Shown here: piece after piece, positions 1 through 8,882 of the stretch
Position numbering within the stretch: position 1 is the first letter of the stretch
How the letters are laid out: each line of letters begins with the position of its first letter
Assembly: GCA_018713145.1 (NCBI GenBank)
Contig: DVFP01000005.1
Location: forward strand, 1 to 64,000
DNA from: Candidatus Scybalocola faecavium
Lineage (GTDB): Bacteria; Bacillota; Clostridia; Lachnospirales; Lachnospiraceae
DNA length: 64,000 nt
Direction: 5' to 3'
The notes under the pieces: model-generated
Told to the model about the DNA's origin: nothing
The model's input: only the letters and a program-made list of their open reading frames with translations
The model's database searches: none
Position numbers and translations under genes: made by a program

Positions 1-132
1 TGCCCTTGCCGCAGCTTCAAACAGGATAATTTCGCTTTCATGCCCCCGCAGATACTTTTCCTTGTCCGGCGATTTTCGGTATTCATCGTAAATCGGTTTT
101 AACTGTCGGTATGTGGTGGTGTGCTTGATAAT
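1..132 (-). pseudogene. relaxase fragment (ICE remnant), running off the left edge
   Basis: Read on the minus strand in the frame beginning IIKHTTTYRQLKP, this stretch continues to the window edge as KYLRGHESEIILFEAAARA. I recognise this as the C-terminal part of the relaxase/mobilization nuclease carried by Tn916/Tn1549-like conjugative elements of Clostridia. Its N-terminal part, with the nicking site, is not upstream. Instead the sequence passes into a VanR-like receiver gene in a different frame, with the join near positions 124-137. It is therefore a 5'-truncated remnant. The family assignment rests on pattern memory of the GHE-EIILFEAA segment only. Confidence 0.6.
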
Positions 133-479
133 TGTGATTTTACTCGTGCAACCACTTCAAGTGGACGAAACGGTTTTGTAATATAATCATCTGCGCCAAG
201 AGTAAGGCCGGTAATTTTGTCTGTTTCTGCGTCCTTCGCCGTTAGCATAATAACGGGATAAGTATGCTGCTCTCTGATTTTCTGGCATAGAGTGAAACCA
301 TTTATATCCGGTAGCATAACATCTAAAATTGCAAGATCAAGGGGAATATTTTCGATACATTTAAGGGCTTCTATGGCAGTATAAAACTTAAAAACCGTAT
401 AGTTTTCGTTTTTGAGATAGACTTCTATCAAATCTGCAATTTCTATTTCGTCATCAACGATCAATATTTTATCAGACAT
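99..479 (-). pseudogene. truncated VanR/OmpR-type response regulator (receiver domain only)
   Basis: The 126-residue product starts MSDKILIVDDE and holds a complete receiver domain: acidic pocket D9/D10, phosphoacceptor D53 in LDVMLP, the TAKDAETDK loop and K in ITKPF. An OmpR/VanR-type regulator should be about 230 residues with a C-terminal winged helix. Here the linker RVKSQL is followed at once by a short unrelated tail (SSTPPHTDS), because the DNA switches into the relaxase fragment. The start at 479 is preferred over 509 because an AAGGAG ribosome binding site lies just upstream of it. Without the DNA-binding domain it cannot be a normal transcription factor. No partner kinase is in the window. 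Confidence 0.8.
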
Positions 480-573
480 AATATCCACTCCTTTCTGAAA
501 GGCATACATTTACATTGTACCTTAATTGCAATATCAATTCTTTATTTTGTAATGAGAAAAGATTAAGATTTTC

Positions 574-747
574 CTAAGATAACCTTTTATACCGCCCGTC
601 AACGGGCTTTTCCGCGTCTTTGGGTATCAGCCAAACACGGCTGAACTTTACCGCACCGGGTATGCGCTCACCCTCGCAAAGTTTCTGTACCCGTCTTTCA
701 GAAATGCCCCATTTTGCCGCTGCTTCCGCACATGACATATATTCCAT
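574..747 (-). CDS. 57-residue helix-turn-helix protein of a conjugative element
   Basis: This small gene encodes a protein starting MEYMSCAEAAAKWGISERR and ending in RYKRLS. The segment AEAAAKWGISERRVQKLCEGERIPG is a MerR/excisionase-like helix-turn-helix followed by a wing (VKFSRVWLIPKDAEKP). Such 55-70 residue proteins are standard cargo of Tn916/Tn1549-type elements and bind DNA near element ends or regulatory regions. A matching promoter lies just upstream on the same strand. The assignment to the family is firm; whether it acts as excisionase or as a regulator cannot be told from the sequence. Confidence 0.75.
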   Translation of the reverse strand: MEYMSCAEAAAKWGISERRVQKLCEGERIPGAVKFSRVWLIPKDAEKPVDGRYKRLS

Positions 748-787
748 AGTCGCGCCCGTCCTTTCTGCTTAAAACCTACTATAATAT

Positions 788-816
788 AGTATATACGGTT
801 GAACGAATAATAGCAA
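788..816 (-). promoter_or_regulatory. promoter of the 57-residue HTH gene
   Basis: On the minus strand TTGCTA (811-816) and TATACT (788-793) are 17 bases apart and stand about 40 bases before the start codon at 747. The region also contains the palindrome-like TATAATATAGTATA, which could be an operator. Confidence 0.5.
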
Positions 817-920
817 CAGATAAAGTGTAAATACTATGCTGTATTTGCGTGAATAATAGGAACTGTGTACGCATATCACAAAGGAAAGGTGAACTGTAAA
901 ATGTAATAGGGTGAATGAAT

Positions 921-1274
921 ATGCCGAAAAGACCGATACCACTATACGATTTTACGGCTTTCGGGGCTGCTATTAAAGCCGCAAGAAATGAGCGTGGAGA
1001 GAGCCGCAAAAAGGTTTGCGACGAGTTATATATTTCTCCGCGCTATCTTGCAAATATTGAAAACGAGGGACAGCAACCGAGTTTACAAGTGTTCTATGAC
1101 CTTGTAACCCGTTACCATATTTCCGTCGATCAATTCTTTTTCCCAAGCGATACCGAAAAGATGACGCAACGGTTACAACTGGATCAACTGCTGGACGGTA
1201 TGAGCGATACGGGCATACGGATTATAACCGCAACGGCAAAGGAAATAACGGAAGTCGAAAAAACAGAGGAATAA
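921..1274 (+). CDS. XRE-family transcriptional regulator of a conjugative element
   Basis: The product, about 117 residues from MPKRPIPLYDFTAFGAAIKA, has an N-terminal Cro/C1-type helix-turn-helix (residues about 10-70: ARNERGESRKKVCDELYISPRYLANIENEGQ) and a short C-terminal helix ending in acidic residues. This type of repressor is typical of Tn916/Tn1549-like ICEs, where it controls element functions. An ATG at 915 is in frame, but the AGGGTGA at 908-914 is better spaced for 921. It is followed directly by a strong terminator and is divergent from the 57-residue HTH gene, so it may autoregulate in the shared 748-920 interval. It appears intact although its element is not. Confidence 0.8.
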   Translation: MPKRPIPLYDFTAFGAAIKAARNERGESRKKVCDELYISPRYLANIENEGQQPSLQVFYDLVTRYHISVDQFFFPSDTEKMTQRLQLDQLLDGMSDTGIRIITATAKEITEVEKTEE

Positions 1275-1289
1275 CCCCTCTACATGGCA

Positions 1290-1322
1290 GATTGCAGCGC
1301 ATGGCCGCTGCAATCTTTTTTT
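1290..1322 (+). terminator. Rho-independent terminator after the XRE regulator
   Basis: A perfect 10-bp stem (GATTGCAGCG / CGCTGCAATC) with a 6-base loop is followed by seven T. It lies 16 bases after the stop codon of the XRE gene. Confidence 0.9.
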
Positions 1323-1327
1323 GCGCC

Positions 1328-1375
1328 AAAATCAAAGGAACACGCAACAAATACTGCCTTTCAAACGGGATATTG
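1328..1375 (+). pseudogene. possible 16-codon remnant of an ICE helix-turn-helix gene
   Basis: Without a start codon, this stretch reads KIKGTRNKYCLSNGIL. It resembles the beginning of a helix-turn-helix protein I associate with Tn1549-like elements (KGT-NKYCLxNxIF). The resemblance stops at about 1375, which would then be the right-hand boundary of the element remnant. The match is short. The rest of 1376-1595 shows no gene; it holds a small stem around ATCCATCC / GGATGGAT at 1435-1460. Confidence 0.25.
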
Positions 1376-1595
1376 CTGAAATCCTCTTTTTTGCTGCGAA
1401 AAAAAGCTCTTGTTTTCATTCATTTTCATGTTTTCATCCATCCATCTTTTAAGGATGGATAACCTCCTTTTATGATATAGTCACACGGATGTGTGCCAGT
1501 TTTATTATACTTGAATGTCCAGCAGCTTTATGGTAAAGTGAAAGCATAATCAGTGGGATGCCGCAGCTATGACGCCGGAAAGGAGAGTGGGAAAG

Positions 1596-3050
1596 GTGAG
1601 AAAGAAACTTCCTGTTGGCATTGAAAATTTTGAAGAGTTTTCATCGGAAGATTTTTATTATGTAGATAAAACCCTGTTCATCAAAGAGCTTTTGCAAAAC
1701 TGGGGGAAGGTAAATCTTTTTACACGTCCCAGGCGTTTTGGAAAATCTCTTAATATGAGCATGCTGAAGTGCTTTTTTGAGATCGGGGGCAATCCGAAAC
1801 TGTTTGAGGGGTTAAAGATTGCCCGGGAGAAGGAACTGTGTGAAAAATATATGGGAAAATTTCCTGTGATTTCCGTCAGCCTTAAGAGTGTGGGCGGACT
1901 GAATTTCAAAGCAGCATCGGCAGCGCTGAAAAATATTATTGGCAAAGAAGCCATGAGATTTCAGTTTTTGCTTGAAAGCGAACGTCTGTCTGAGGCAGAA
2001 AAGAATTCATACAAAAGACTGATTAAAATTGGAACAACAAGTGAAGCTATTTATGACATAACGGATGCCACATTGATCGACAGTTTGCAAACACTTTCAC
2101 AGCTCCTTGAAAAGCACTATGGCCGTAAGGTTATTATACTTATCGATGAGTATGACGTTCCGCTGGATAAAGCGTTTCAGGCCGAATATTACGATGAGAT
2201 GGTATTTCTCATCCGTAATCTCTTTGATAATGCGCTGAAGACTAATGAAAGCCTGTACTTTGCAGTGCTTACGGGTTGTTTGCGGATTTCCAAGGAGAGT
2301 ATCTTCACAGGCCTTAATAATTTAAATGTAATGACCATATCGGATCCATATTTCTGTGATAGTTTTGGATTTACGGAAGATGAGGTAACGGAGCTTTTAA
2401 ATTATTACGGACTGGGTGATTTCCATGATACGGTCCGGGATTGGTATGATGGCTATCAATTTGGAGATACATCTGTATACTGTCCCTGGGATGTGATAAA
2501 ATATGCCCAGATATTGTTGAAAGATAAGGAAGCCGAACCGGAAAACTACTGGGCCAATACCAGTGGGAACGACCTGATCCGCCGTCTGCTGAAGAAGGCA
2601 AACCAGACGACACGAAACGATGTGGAGCGTCTGATCAATGGTGAAACGATAACAAAGGCGATTCGTCAGGAATTGACCTACAGGGATGTAGAGGATTCCA
2701 TTGATAATATTTGGAGTGTCCTTTATTCCAAAGGATACCTGACCTGCCGCAGGAAAGTGCCGGGAAAGAAAATGGAGTTGGCATTGCCCAACCGGGAGGT
2801 AAGGGAACTGTTTATTGACCTAGTAAAAGATTGATTTGAAGAAACCACCCAGGCAGACACAGGGCGGATCGGGATCATAATAGAGTTAAAGTATGCGGAC
2901 AACGGGAGCCTGGAGGCAGCCTGTAAAGAAGCTTTAGATCAAATCGAAGAAAAGAAGTACGGGGAATGCCTGAAACGGCGAGGTATGAAAAAGATCATTA
3001 AATATGGGATCGCATTTTGCGAGAAGGAATGTCTGGTGGCGCTGGCATAA
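1596..3050 (+). pseudogene. AAA-ATPase / PDDEXK nuclease family protein (DUF1703 type), disrupted C-terminus
   Basis: The intact N-terminal part (KKLPVGIENFEEF, YYVDKTLFIKELL, RPRRFGKSLNMSML, LIDEYDVPLD) is the AAA-ATPase-like domain found with C-terminal PDDEXK nuclease-like domains in many Firmicutes and Bacteroidetes (PF09820 + PF08011). An in-frame TGA at 2832-2834 interrupts LVKD-WFEETTQADTG. Beyond it the same frame resumes with GRIGIIIELKYADNG and runs to a TAA at 3050. Compared with the family, some 60-80 residues between ADT and GIIIELK are missing, including the region that should supply the catalytic Asp, while the ExK (ELK) remains. So there is both a stop and a deletion. The GTG at 1596 is the best start (AAGGAG at 1580-1585); an in-frame ATG at 1569 lacks a ribosome binding site. 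The biological role of the family is unknown. Confidence 0.8.
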
Positions 3051-3102
3051 AGCAATGGCCCCGGTCATTCTTTCGATAATTGAGAAGGAGCTTTATTCAT
3101 AA

Positions 3103-6100
3103 ATGACAGATAAACATAAGATTTTAGAATCATGGATCATGGTGGAGCATTTGTCGGAGGGCGATATTCGTCTTAAGGATCAGGCTGTTCTTACCTTGGA
3201 TGATTTGCAGAGACGGGATTTCTGGTCCCTGTTTTTAAATGAAATGAAGAAAAAGAAATGGAAACCTTGGCAAAAGGGAGGCATTGTCATCTATTTTGAC
3301 ATTTTTAAATTCCAGGAGGTTGTGGACATTCTTCGAAAACAGTACGACCTGGAACCGACGGATGAAGATATTCGTTTCGGAAATAAGTTCAGCTTTGCCC
3401 TGTATTTTGACCGGGATCTGAATCTTTTGCCGGATATGACATTCTTTACAGAAAGCGCCTATATTCGCAGGTATAAAAAGGTTCCCTATGAAAAAGAGTT
3501 TCGGGAATTTGAAGAAACGTTTAAAAATCAGGTTTCTCAGGATTTTGCGGACACGGCCCAAGTGCCTGAGAAGTTTAATGGGGCCATGGAAAAGGCCCTT
3601 GCCCGATACGGGATCAAAGTGGCAGACTGCCGGATGCAGGTCCTTGGAAATATAGAGACAGAGGCGACAAATCTCCATTCTTTTTTTATCGATGATCTGG
3701 AAAATGCAAAAAACATCGAAACCGTCAATTTAAATACTTATTTGTTTGGATACCAAAAGGATCGGGTAAACCTGGACAGTAAGAAAGATTCAGAGAATTT
3801 CCGACCATATGTATTTGAGCAGATCCTTCAGCCGAAAAATTATCCTTTAGGGCGTTTTCCAAGTAAAACCATGTATGCTCTTTCCTTGATGCAGCAGGTT
3901 GCGGTGAATTTATCTATCGGTTTTGATACGAATCCTATACGCAGCGTCAACGGGCCGCCCGGGACCGGAAAGACCACACTTTTAAAAGATATTTTTGCTC
4001 AGTTCATTGTCCAGCAGGCATACGATATGAGTAAGCTTTCGGAGCGTTTCATTAAGGGGACAAAGGAGACCATTTACTTTAAAAGCGCATCCATCGGTAA
4101 ACTTCCGGATAATATTACGGAAAACAGTATTGTGGTAGCAAGTTCAAATAACGGCGCGGTGCAAAATATTGTAAACGAGCTTCCCCTGAATAAGGCCATT
4201 GACGAGTCTTTGATCGAGGAACTGAAAGCGGCGGATTATTTTCGTGAGATTTCAAATGCTAAATTGTCGGCAAAGTGGCAGGAGGATGAAAGCGGAAAGA
4301 AAAAAGAGGTATTGGAAATGGAATCAGTCCCGGGAGAGGAAAAGTTTTGGGGCGTTTTTTCTCTTGAAGGGGGAAAATCCGATAATATGGCCAATATCCT
4401 TACAAATATGAAGCACATTTGCAAATATCTGGAGGAGGAATATGAGCCTGATCCGGAGATTTATGACCAGTTTTTAATGTGCTATGAGGAAGTCATGAAA
4501 CTTGGGGAAAAAGGCCAGGCATTTGCGGATAGCAGCCGGGGATATGTGGAATGCCAGCAACAGTTGGATGAAGCTTCTGCCAATTATTATAGTGAATTGG
4601 CAAAAAGATCGGATGCGCTGGACGCTGAGCTTAAAAGGTCTGATGAAAATGAACAGACATGCAGACATGATCTGGAACAGTTGGAATTTCGGCTTAAAGA
4701 AGTGTTATATCATGAAGAAACTGTCCAAAGGGACAAGGGCAGTATGGATCAATGCCTTAAGGCGCACCAAGGACAAAAACCGGGATTTTTTGCTGGAAGG
4801 CGAAAGAAAGAGGAATATAATGACCAACTGAGGGAAATTACAGCCCAGATTGTAAAATTAAATGATGAAAGTTCAGAGTACCGCAGACAGGAGCAAGAGA
4901 TCCGTAACCGTATTCGTTTATGTCAGTTAGATTTGACAAAAAATACGGAAAGGAAAGAGGAGCTTTTACAAAAATTTCAAGGCTGGAAAGGGGCAGAGGA
5001 AAGTAAAATTTCAACTCTGGAAGAAAAAGTCCGTGAATATGAAACGATCAGAAGCGCCGGTCAGGGCAAGCCTCTGGATATGAATCAGAAGTATGAAGAT
5101 TTACAAATGTCAAATCCATGGTTTGACGAAAACTATCGCATCGCCCAGTCTAAGTTGTTCATTATGGCATTGAGAGTGCGGAAACAATTTCTTTATGAGA
5201 ACAGAAAAAATGTAAAGGCGGCAGTGATCATCTGGGGACAGCAGGAGAAGTACCTGGAGCAAAAATCTGTGATTAAGGCGGCATGGAACTGGATCAATCT
5301 GACCATTCCGGTGATCAGTTCCACTTTTGCCAGTTTCTCCCGGATGTGCAGAAATCTTGAACCGAACACTTTGGGCCATCTGTTTATTGACGAGGCGGGA
5401 CAGGCCCTGCCTCAGGCGGCGGTTGGAGCGATTTATCGCAGCAGGCATGTGATGGCGGTGGGAGACCCTATGCAGATCCAGCCGGTCCTTACGCTAAATT
5501 CCAATATTTTAAGTATGCTGAGCCGACATTTTGGAGTATTGGAAAAATATTTATCCGCGTCAGCATCTGTGCAAAGCCTGGCAGATGAGGCGAGCCGATA
5601 CGGATTTTACCGAAAACAAGATCCGGAGGAGGCGTGGATCGGTATCCCGTTGTGGGTCCATCGAAGATGCCGGTACCCTATGTTTACCATCTCAAATGTT
5701 ATATCCTATAATGGACTGATGGTGCAGGGAATTAAGAAAAACGGAAAAGCCGACTGGTTTGATATTGGCGGAACAGCAAGTAATAAATATGTGGAGGAAC
5801 AGGGAGAGTTCCTTTTGCAAAAGATCATGGAAATGGCAAAAGAGAATCCTAAAATCCTGGATAAAAAAGAAAAAGATGTGGTTTTTGTAATTACGCCCTT
5901 TGCCAATGCAGCCTATCAGCTTTCACGAAAACTGGGAAAGTTTTTCACCAGATACGATGAACATGGCAGGCCTACCAACATTGGAACAGTCCATACATTT
6001 CAGGGAAAAGAAGCGCCGATCGTATTTTTTGTCCTTGGCGCTGATAAGCAGAGCACAGGCGCGGCCCGCTGGGCAGTAAGCGAAGCCAATATTATGAATG

Positions 6101-6258
6101 TTGCGGCCACAAGAGCTAAAGAGGAGTTTTATATTATCGGTGACAGGAAATTGTATCTTGGCCTTAACTGTGATGTGGTAACAGAGACAGACCGGATCAT
6201 CCGGAAGTATAAACGCCAGTATCCGGAGTTTGTGAAGACGGCGGGACCGGTGGGATAA
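3103..6258 (+). CDS. UPF1/DNA2-like superfamily 1 helicase with coiled-coil insertion
   Basis: This 1051-residue protein carries a Walker A motif GPPGTGKTT (residues 284-292), a Walker B DEAGQ (763-767) followed by GDPMQIQPV, motif V-like GTVHTFQGKEAP, and motif VI-like NVAATRAKEEFYIIGD near the C-terminus. This is the AAA_11/AAA_12 arrangement of UPF1/DNA2/NAM7 helicases. Between the two ATPase halves, residues about 485-655 form a long, charged, heptad-like coiled coil. The N-terminal 250 residues match nothing I recognise. The gene is intact, has an AAGGAG at 3085-3090 (spacing 12), and follows the decayed AAA/nuclease gene by 52 bases. Large helicases of this kind occur in defence islands, but also as housekeeping accessory genes; nothing here decides between them. 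Confidence 0.85.
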   Translation: MTDKHKILESWIMVEHLSEGDIRLKDQAVLTLDDLQRRDFWSLFLNEMKKKKWKPWQKGGIVIYFDIFKFQEVVDILRKQYDLEPTDEDIRFGNKFSFALYFDRDLNLLPDMTFFTESAYIRRYKKVPYEKEFREFEETFKNQVSQDFADTAQVPEKFNGAMEKALARYGIKVADCRMQVLGNIETEATNLHSFFIDDLENAKNIETVNLNTYLFGYQKDRVNLDSKKDSENFRPYVFEQILQPKNYPLGRFPSKTMYALSLMQQVAVNLSIGFDTNPIRSVNGPPGTGKTTLLKDIFAQFIVQQAYDMSKLSERFIKGTKETIYFKSASIGKLPDNITENSIVVASSNNGAVQNIVNELPLNKAIDESLIEELKAADYFREISNAKLSAKWQEDESGKKKEVLEMESVPGEEKFWGVFSLEGGKSDNMANILTNMKHICKYLEEEYEPDPEIYDQFLMCYEEVMKLGEKGQAFADSSRGYVECQQQLDEASANYYSELAKRSDALDAELKRSDENEQTCRHDLEQLEFRLKEVLYHEETVQRDKGSMDQCLKAHQGQKPGFFAGRRKKEEYNDQLREITAQIVKLNDESSEYRRQEQEIRNRIRLCQLDLTKNTERKEELLQKFQGWKGAEESKISTLEEKVREYETIRSAGQGKPLDMNQKYEDLQMSNPWFDENYRIAQSKLFIMALRVRKQFLYENRKNVKAAVIIWGQQEKYLEQKSVIKAAWNWINLTIPVISSTFASFSRMCRNLEPNTLGHLFIDEAGQALPQAAVGAIYRSRHVMAVGDPMQIQPVLTLNSNILSMLSRHFGVLEKYLSASASVQSLADEASRYGFYRKQDPEEAWIGIPLWVHRRCRYPMFTISNVISYNGLMVQGIKKNGKADWFDIGGTASNKYVEEQGEFLLQKIMEMAKENPKILDKKEKDVVFVITPFANAAYQLSRKLGKFFTRYDEHGRPTNIGTVHTFQGKEAPIVFFVLGADKQSTGAARWAVSEANIMNVAATRAKEEFYIIGDRKLYLGLNCDVVTETDRIIRKYKRQYPEFVKTAGPVG

Positions 6259-6384
6259 TTCAATGGATAATCATAGCTTCCCAACATTAACATAGTTTCT
6301 TTCTGTTACATTGATTCCACCTTGCCATCCCTGCTATTTTCGTTTATACTGTATTTATCATCAGGAGATAGGAGTGTGACGAAT

Positions 6385-6642
6385 ATGCCTCGCAGAAAAG
6401 GTTCAAGAAATAAGGCTGCCGCCAGTGTAGATGAGCGGATTGCTGTAGTGACAGAAGAGATTGCGTCTCTCCAGGAACAGATTAAGGAGAAAAAAGCAGA
6501 ACTGAAAAAGCTTACTGCTGAAAAAGAAGAGGAGGATCAGAAAAGGATCCTTGCAGCAGTGGTGGAAAGCGGAAAGTCTGCCGATGAGGTCATTGCATTG
6601 ATCAAAGGGATTACAGAAGAAAATGAAGTCGATGTACAGTGA
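6385..6642 (+). CDS. small coiled-coil protein of unknown function
   Basis: The 85-residue product begins with a basic segment (MPRRKGSRNKAAAS), continues as a heptad-type coiled coil (residues about 17-55, EEIASLQEQIKEKKAELKK) and ends with a short helical segment (VESGKSADEVIALIKGI). The basic head plus coiled coil resembles small nucleoid-associated or regulatory proteins, but I recognise no family. The ATG at 6385 fits the GGAG at 6371-6374; GTG at 6376 is a possible alternative. A good terminator follows, so it is a monocistronic unit. Confidence 0.65.
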   Translation: MPRRKGSRNKAAASVDERIAVVTEEIASLQEQIKEKKAELKKLTAEKEEEDQKRILAAVVESGKSADEVIALIKGITEENEVDVQ

Positions 6643-6646
6643 TTCT

Positions 6647-6680
6647 ATCCCGGCCAAGAAAATAATTGGCCGGGATTTTT
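6647..6680 (+). terminator. Rho-independent terminator after the small coiled-coil gene
   Basis: An 11-bp stem ATCCCGGCCAA / TTGGCCGGGAT is followed by a run of T, directly after the stop codon. The interval from 6681 to 6812 shows no gene or recognisable element. Confidence 0.9.
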
Positions 6681-6812
6681 GCAGAATACGCCTGTCAGAC
6701 GACCGCCGGATCGGCACAAGCAGGCATCCGGCAGGCAGCGGCTCCCGGGCAGCAAAGCAGCCAAATGAGCGCAGTAATCGGGCAGGAAAGTTCTCGTTTC
6801 TGTTTGCTCTAA

Positions 6813-7244
6813 TTATTCGATAGCAATAATATCATCAATATTTATAACTATCTCATTTTGGCACGGTTGATTCTTTTGGGGAGAAAGTATTATTTTTCTT
6901 TCTGTAGAATCAATCTTTTTGATTGCGCCGGTGCAGGTGATATAATCACCTCCATTTTTTACTTGATCAGGCATAAACCATGTGACACAGATAGACGGGA
7001 ATGAATCTGGATAAGCAAGAATCTGTTTGATCTTTAAATCTAATTCTTCCCAAAGGCCTTCATCTAATTGGATCTTTTCCTGGGTCAGTCGGGCGGTTTC
7101 TTTTACAGCGTCCTGGTAGCCGGTCAGTGCTTGAAAGGGAGAAAACTGGGCTGCGCGATTTTCCATGGACATCGGCGGCCGCTTGTTCGATTTATGATGG
7201 GGCATGTTAATCATATCATCATATCTGTGAGGATCCTTTTCCAT
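6813..7244 (-). CDS. YolD-like protein
   Basis: The 143-residue protein contains the YolD-family signature (MSMENRAAQFSPFQALTGY, residues 25-43) followed by a helix and a beta-rich C-terminal half (GGDYITCTGAIKKIDSTERKI). YolD-like proteins (PF08863) are small proteins typically encoded next to UvrX/DinB-type Y-family polymerases in Firmicutes and are thought to act with them in the damage response. Here the gene is the third of a minus-strand operon, 20 bases after the polymerase gene, which supports that partnership. Confidence 0.85.
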   Translation of the reverse strand: MEKDPHRYDDMINMPHHKSNKRPPMSMENRAAQFSPFQALTGYQDAVKETARLTQEKIQLDEGLWEELDLKIKQILAYPDSFPSICVTWFMPDQVKNGGDYITCTGAIKKIDSTERKIILSPQKNQPCQNEIVINIDDIIAIE

Positions 7245-7264
7245 AATAAAAATCTCCCTTCTGT

Positions 7265-8839
7265 TTATGCCCGGTGGCCGCCAATCTGATTGTTTCGTTC
7301 CCGGGTCATAGCGCCTTCTTCCAGGTTCATCCCTTTTAACAGGGCATTTTTCCCAAATTTCTTCTGAATATCCAAAATCGCTTTTTGCATACGCTTTTCC
7401 CGTTCCAGATCGTGCTGTTGATCCGTCTGTGCAAAGGATGATTCAGTAGATTTTGGAAAAAGCTCCATTTGTGTGCAGGATTGTCTTTCTTTAGCTTCTC
7501 TTTCGGAAATTACACGATTGGCAGTGATAGTGACCCGTCGGACGAAGAGCCCGGGGTCCACGATCTGCTCATAGAGCTGATCCATAGCCTGGGCGATCTG
7601 ACGGGAACTGGAACTATAGTTTTCCAGATTTTTTGTGCCATGAGCATGCTTTGGTACTTGCCGGCCGTAACGGTCAGTAGCAATCTGGCCTTTGTAGGTC
7701 TTTTTCTCCGCTAAAGACAGGTTTTTGGAGTCATAACCGACAGTCAAAGTAATCTGATCCGTGACCAGCCCTTTGTCCACCAGATCCAGAACAAGAAGCT
7801 CTGTCATTTCCCGGACGATAAGGCGGGTTTTTTGAAAATCATAAGGGCATTTTAAGACCTGCCCGGAGCCAATGGAATTATTTTCCGGCTTGTACGCCTT
7901 AATGGCAGCCATAGTACAGGGTTCATAGCCCCAGGCATGGTCGATGAGCAGTTCCGCGTTGATCCCAAAAAGTTTATACAGCAGATCCTCATTGTAATAA
8001 TCCGTTTCTTTGCCGATGGAACAGCGGGCAATATCTCCCATAGTATAGAGACCATTTTCATACAGTTTTTTTGCATATCCGTGGCCAACTCTCCAAAAAT
8101 CAGTGATAGGTTCATGGCTCCACAGAAGACGGCGGTAGGAAAGTTCATCTAATTGAGCAATGCGCACACCGTTTTTATCTGGAGAAACATGTTTTGCTAC
8201 AATATCCATGGCGACTTTGGCCAGATAAAGGTTTGTGCCAATACCTGCAGCCGCAGTAATGCCGGTGGTATCTAAAACATCCTTGATCATAGTCTGAGCC
8301 AGCTCAACGGCAGTCTGCCCGTATGTGTCTAAGTAGGCTGTTGCATCGATAAATACTTCATCAATAGAATAGACATGGATGTCTTCCGGAGCAATGTATT
8401 TTAAATAAATGCCATAGATTTTGGCACTGCATTCCAGATAGTGGGCCATGTGGGGGACTGCAGTAATATAGTCCAGCTTAAGGGATGGATCTTTGTCCAG
8501 GTCCTGGTTGTTCCAGGAACTGCCGGAAAATGTCCATTTGCCATAAGGATCACGAACAGCTTTTTTGGCCTGGATTGCCTGGGATAAACGCCGGGCATTG
8601 ATTGTATTTACTTTTTCTGAAACCTGAAAAAGCCTGGGACGTCCCGGCAAACCGTAGGACTTTAAGGCTGGAGATACAGCCAGACAGATGGTTTTTTCTG
8701 TCCGAGAAACGTCTGCTACTACTAAATTTGTAGTTAGAGGATCTAACCCTCGTTCTACACACTCTAAAGAGGCATAGTAACTCTTCAGATCAATAGCAAT
8801 ATATGTTCTTTGATTACTGTTCTGAGATTTTTGCGGCAT
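7265..8839 (-). CDS. Y-family (UmuC/DinB/UvrX-like) translesion DNA polymerase
   Basis: The 524-residue protein opens with the palm motif YIAIDLKSYYASLECVERG (metal-binding Asp, and Tyr in place of the usual Phe) and contains the catalytic YSIDEVFIDA motif, helix-hairpin-helix-like sequence around YTMGDIARCSIGK, and a little-finger region. It belongs to the IMS/ImpB-MucB-SamB family and should carry out error-prone synthesis past DNA lesions. The start at 8839 is chosen because a GGAGGTG ribosome binding site precedes it; longer in-frame extensions lack one. The downstream neighbour is YolD, its usual partner; the upstream SDR gene is unexpected. I could not see a clear LexA box. Confidence 0.92.
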   Translation of the reverse strand: MPQKSQNSNQRTYIAIDLKSYYASLECVERGLDPLTTNLVVADVSRTEKTICLAVSPALKSYGLPGRPRLFQVSEKVNTINARRLSQAIQAKKAVRDPYGKWTFSGSSWNNQDLDKDPSLKLDYITAVPHMAHYLECSAKIYGIYLKYIAPEDIHVYSIDEVFIDATAYLDTYGQTAVELAQTMIKDVLDTTGITAAAGIGTNLYLAKVAMDIVAKHVSPDKNGVRIAQLDELSYRRLLWSHEPITDFWRVGHGYAKKLYENGLYTMGDIARCSIGKETDYYNEDLLYKLFGINAELLIDHAWGYEPCTMAAIKAYKPENNSIGSGQVLKCPYDFQKTRLIVREMTELLVLDLVDKGLVTDQITLTVGYDSKNLSLAEKKTYKGQIATDRYGRQVPKHAHGTKNLENYSSSSRQIAQAMDQLYEQIVDPGLFVRRVTITANRVISEREAKERQSCTQMELFPKSTESSFAQTDQQHDLEREKRMQKAILDIQKKFGKNALLKGMNLEEGAMTRERNNQIGGHRA

Positions 8840-8882
8840 AAAAACACCTCCCAAATACAATGTCAAAATATTTGTATATAGG

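Noticed and set aside
6681..6812. GC-rich intergenic stretch as a possible RNA gene
   Set aside because: No extended pairing, promoter or terminator was found.
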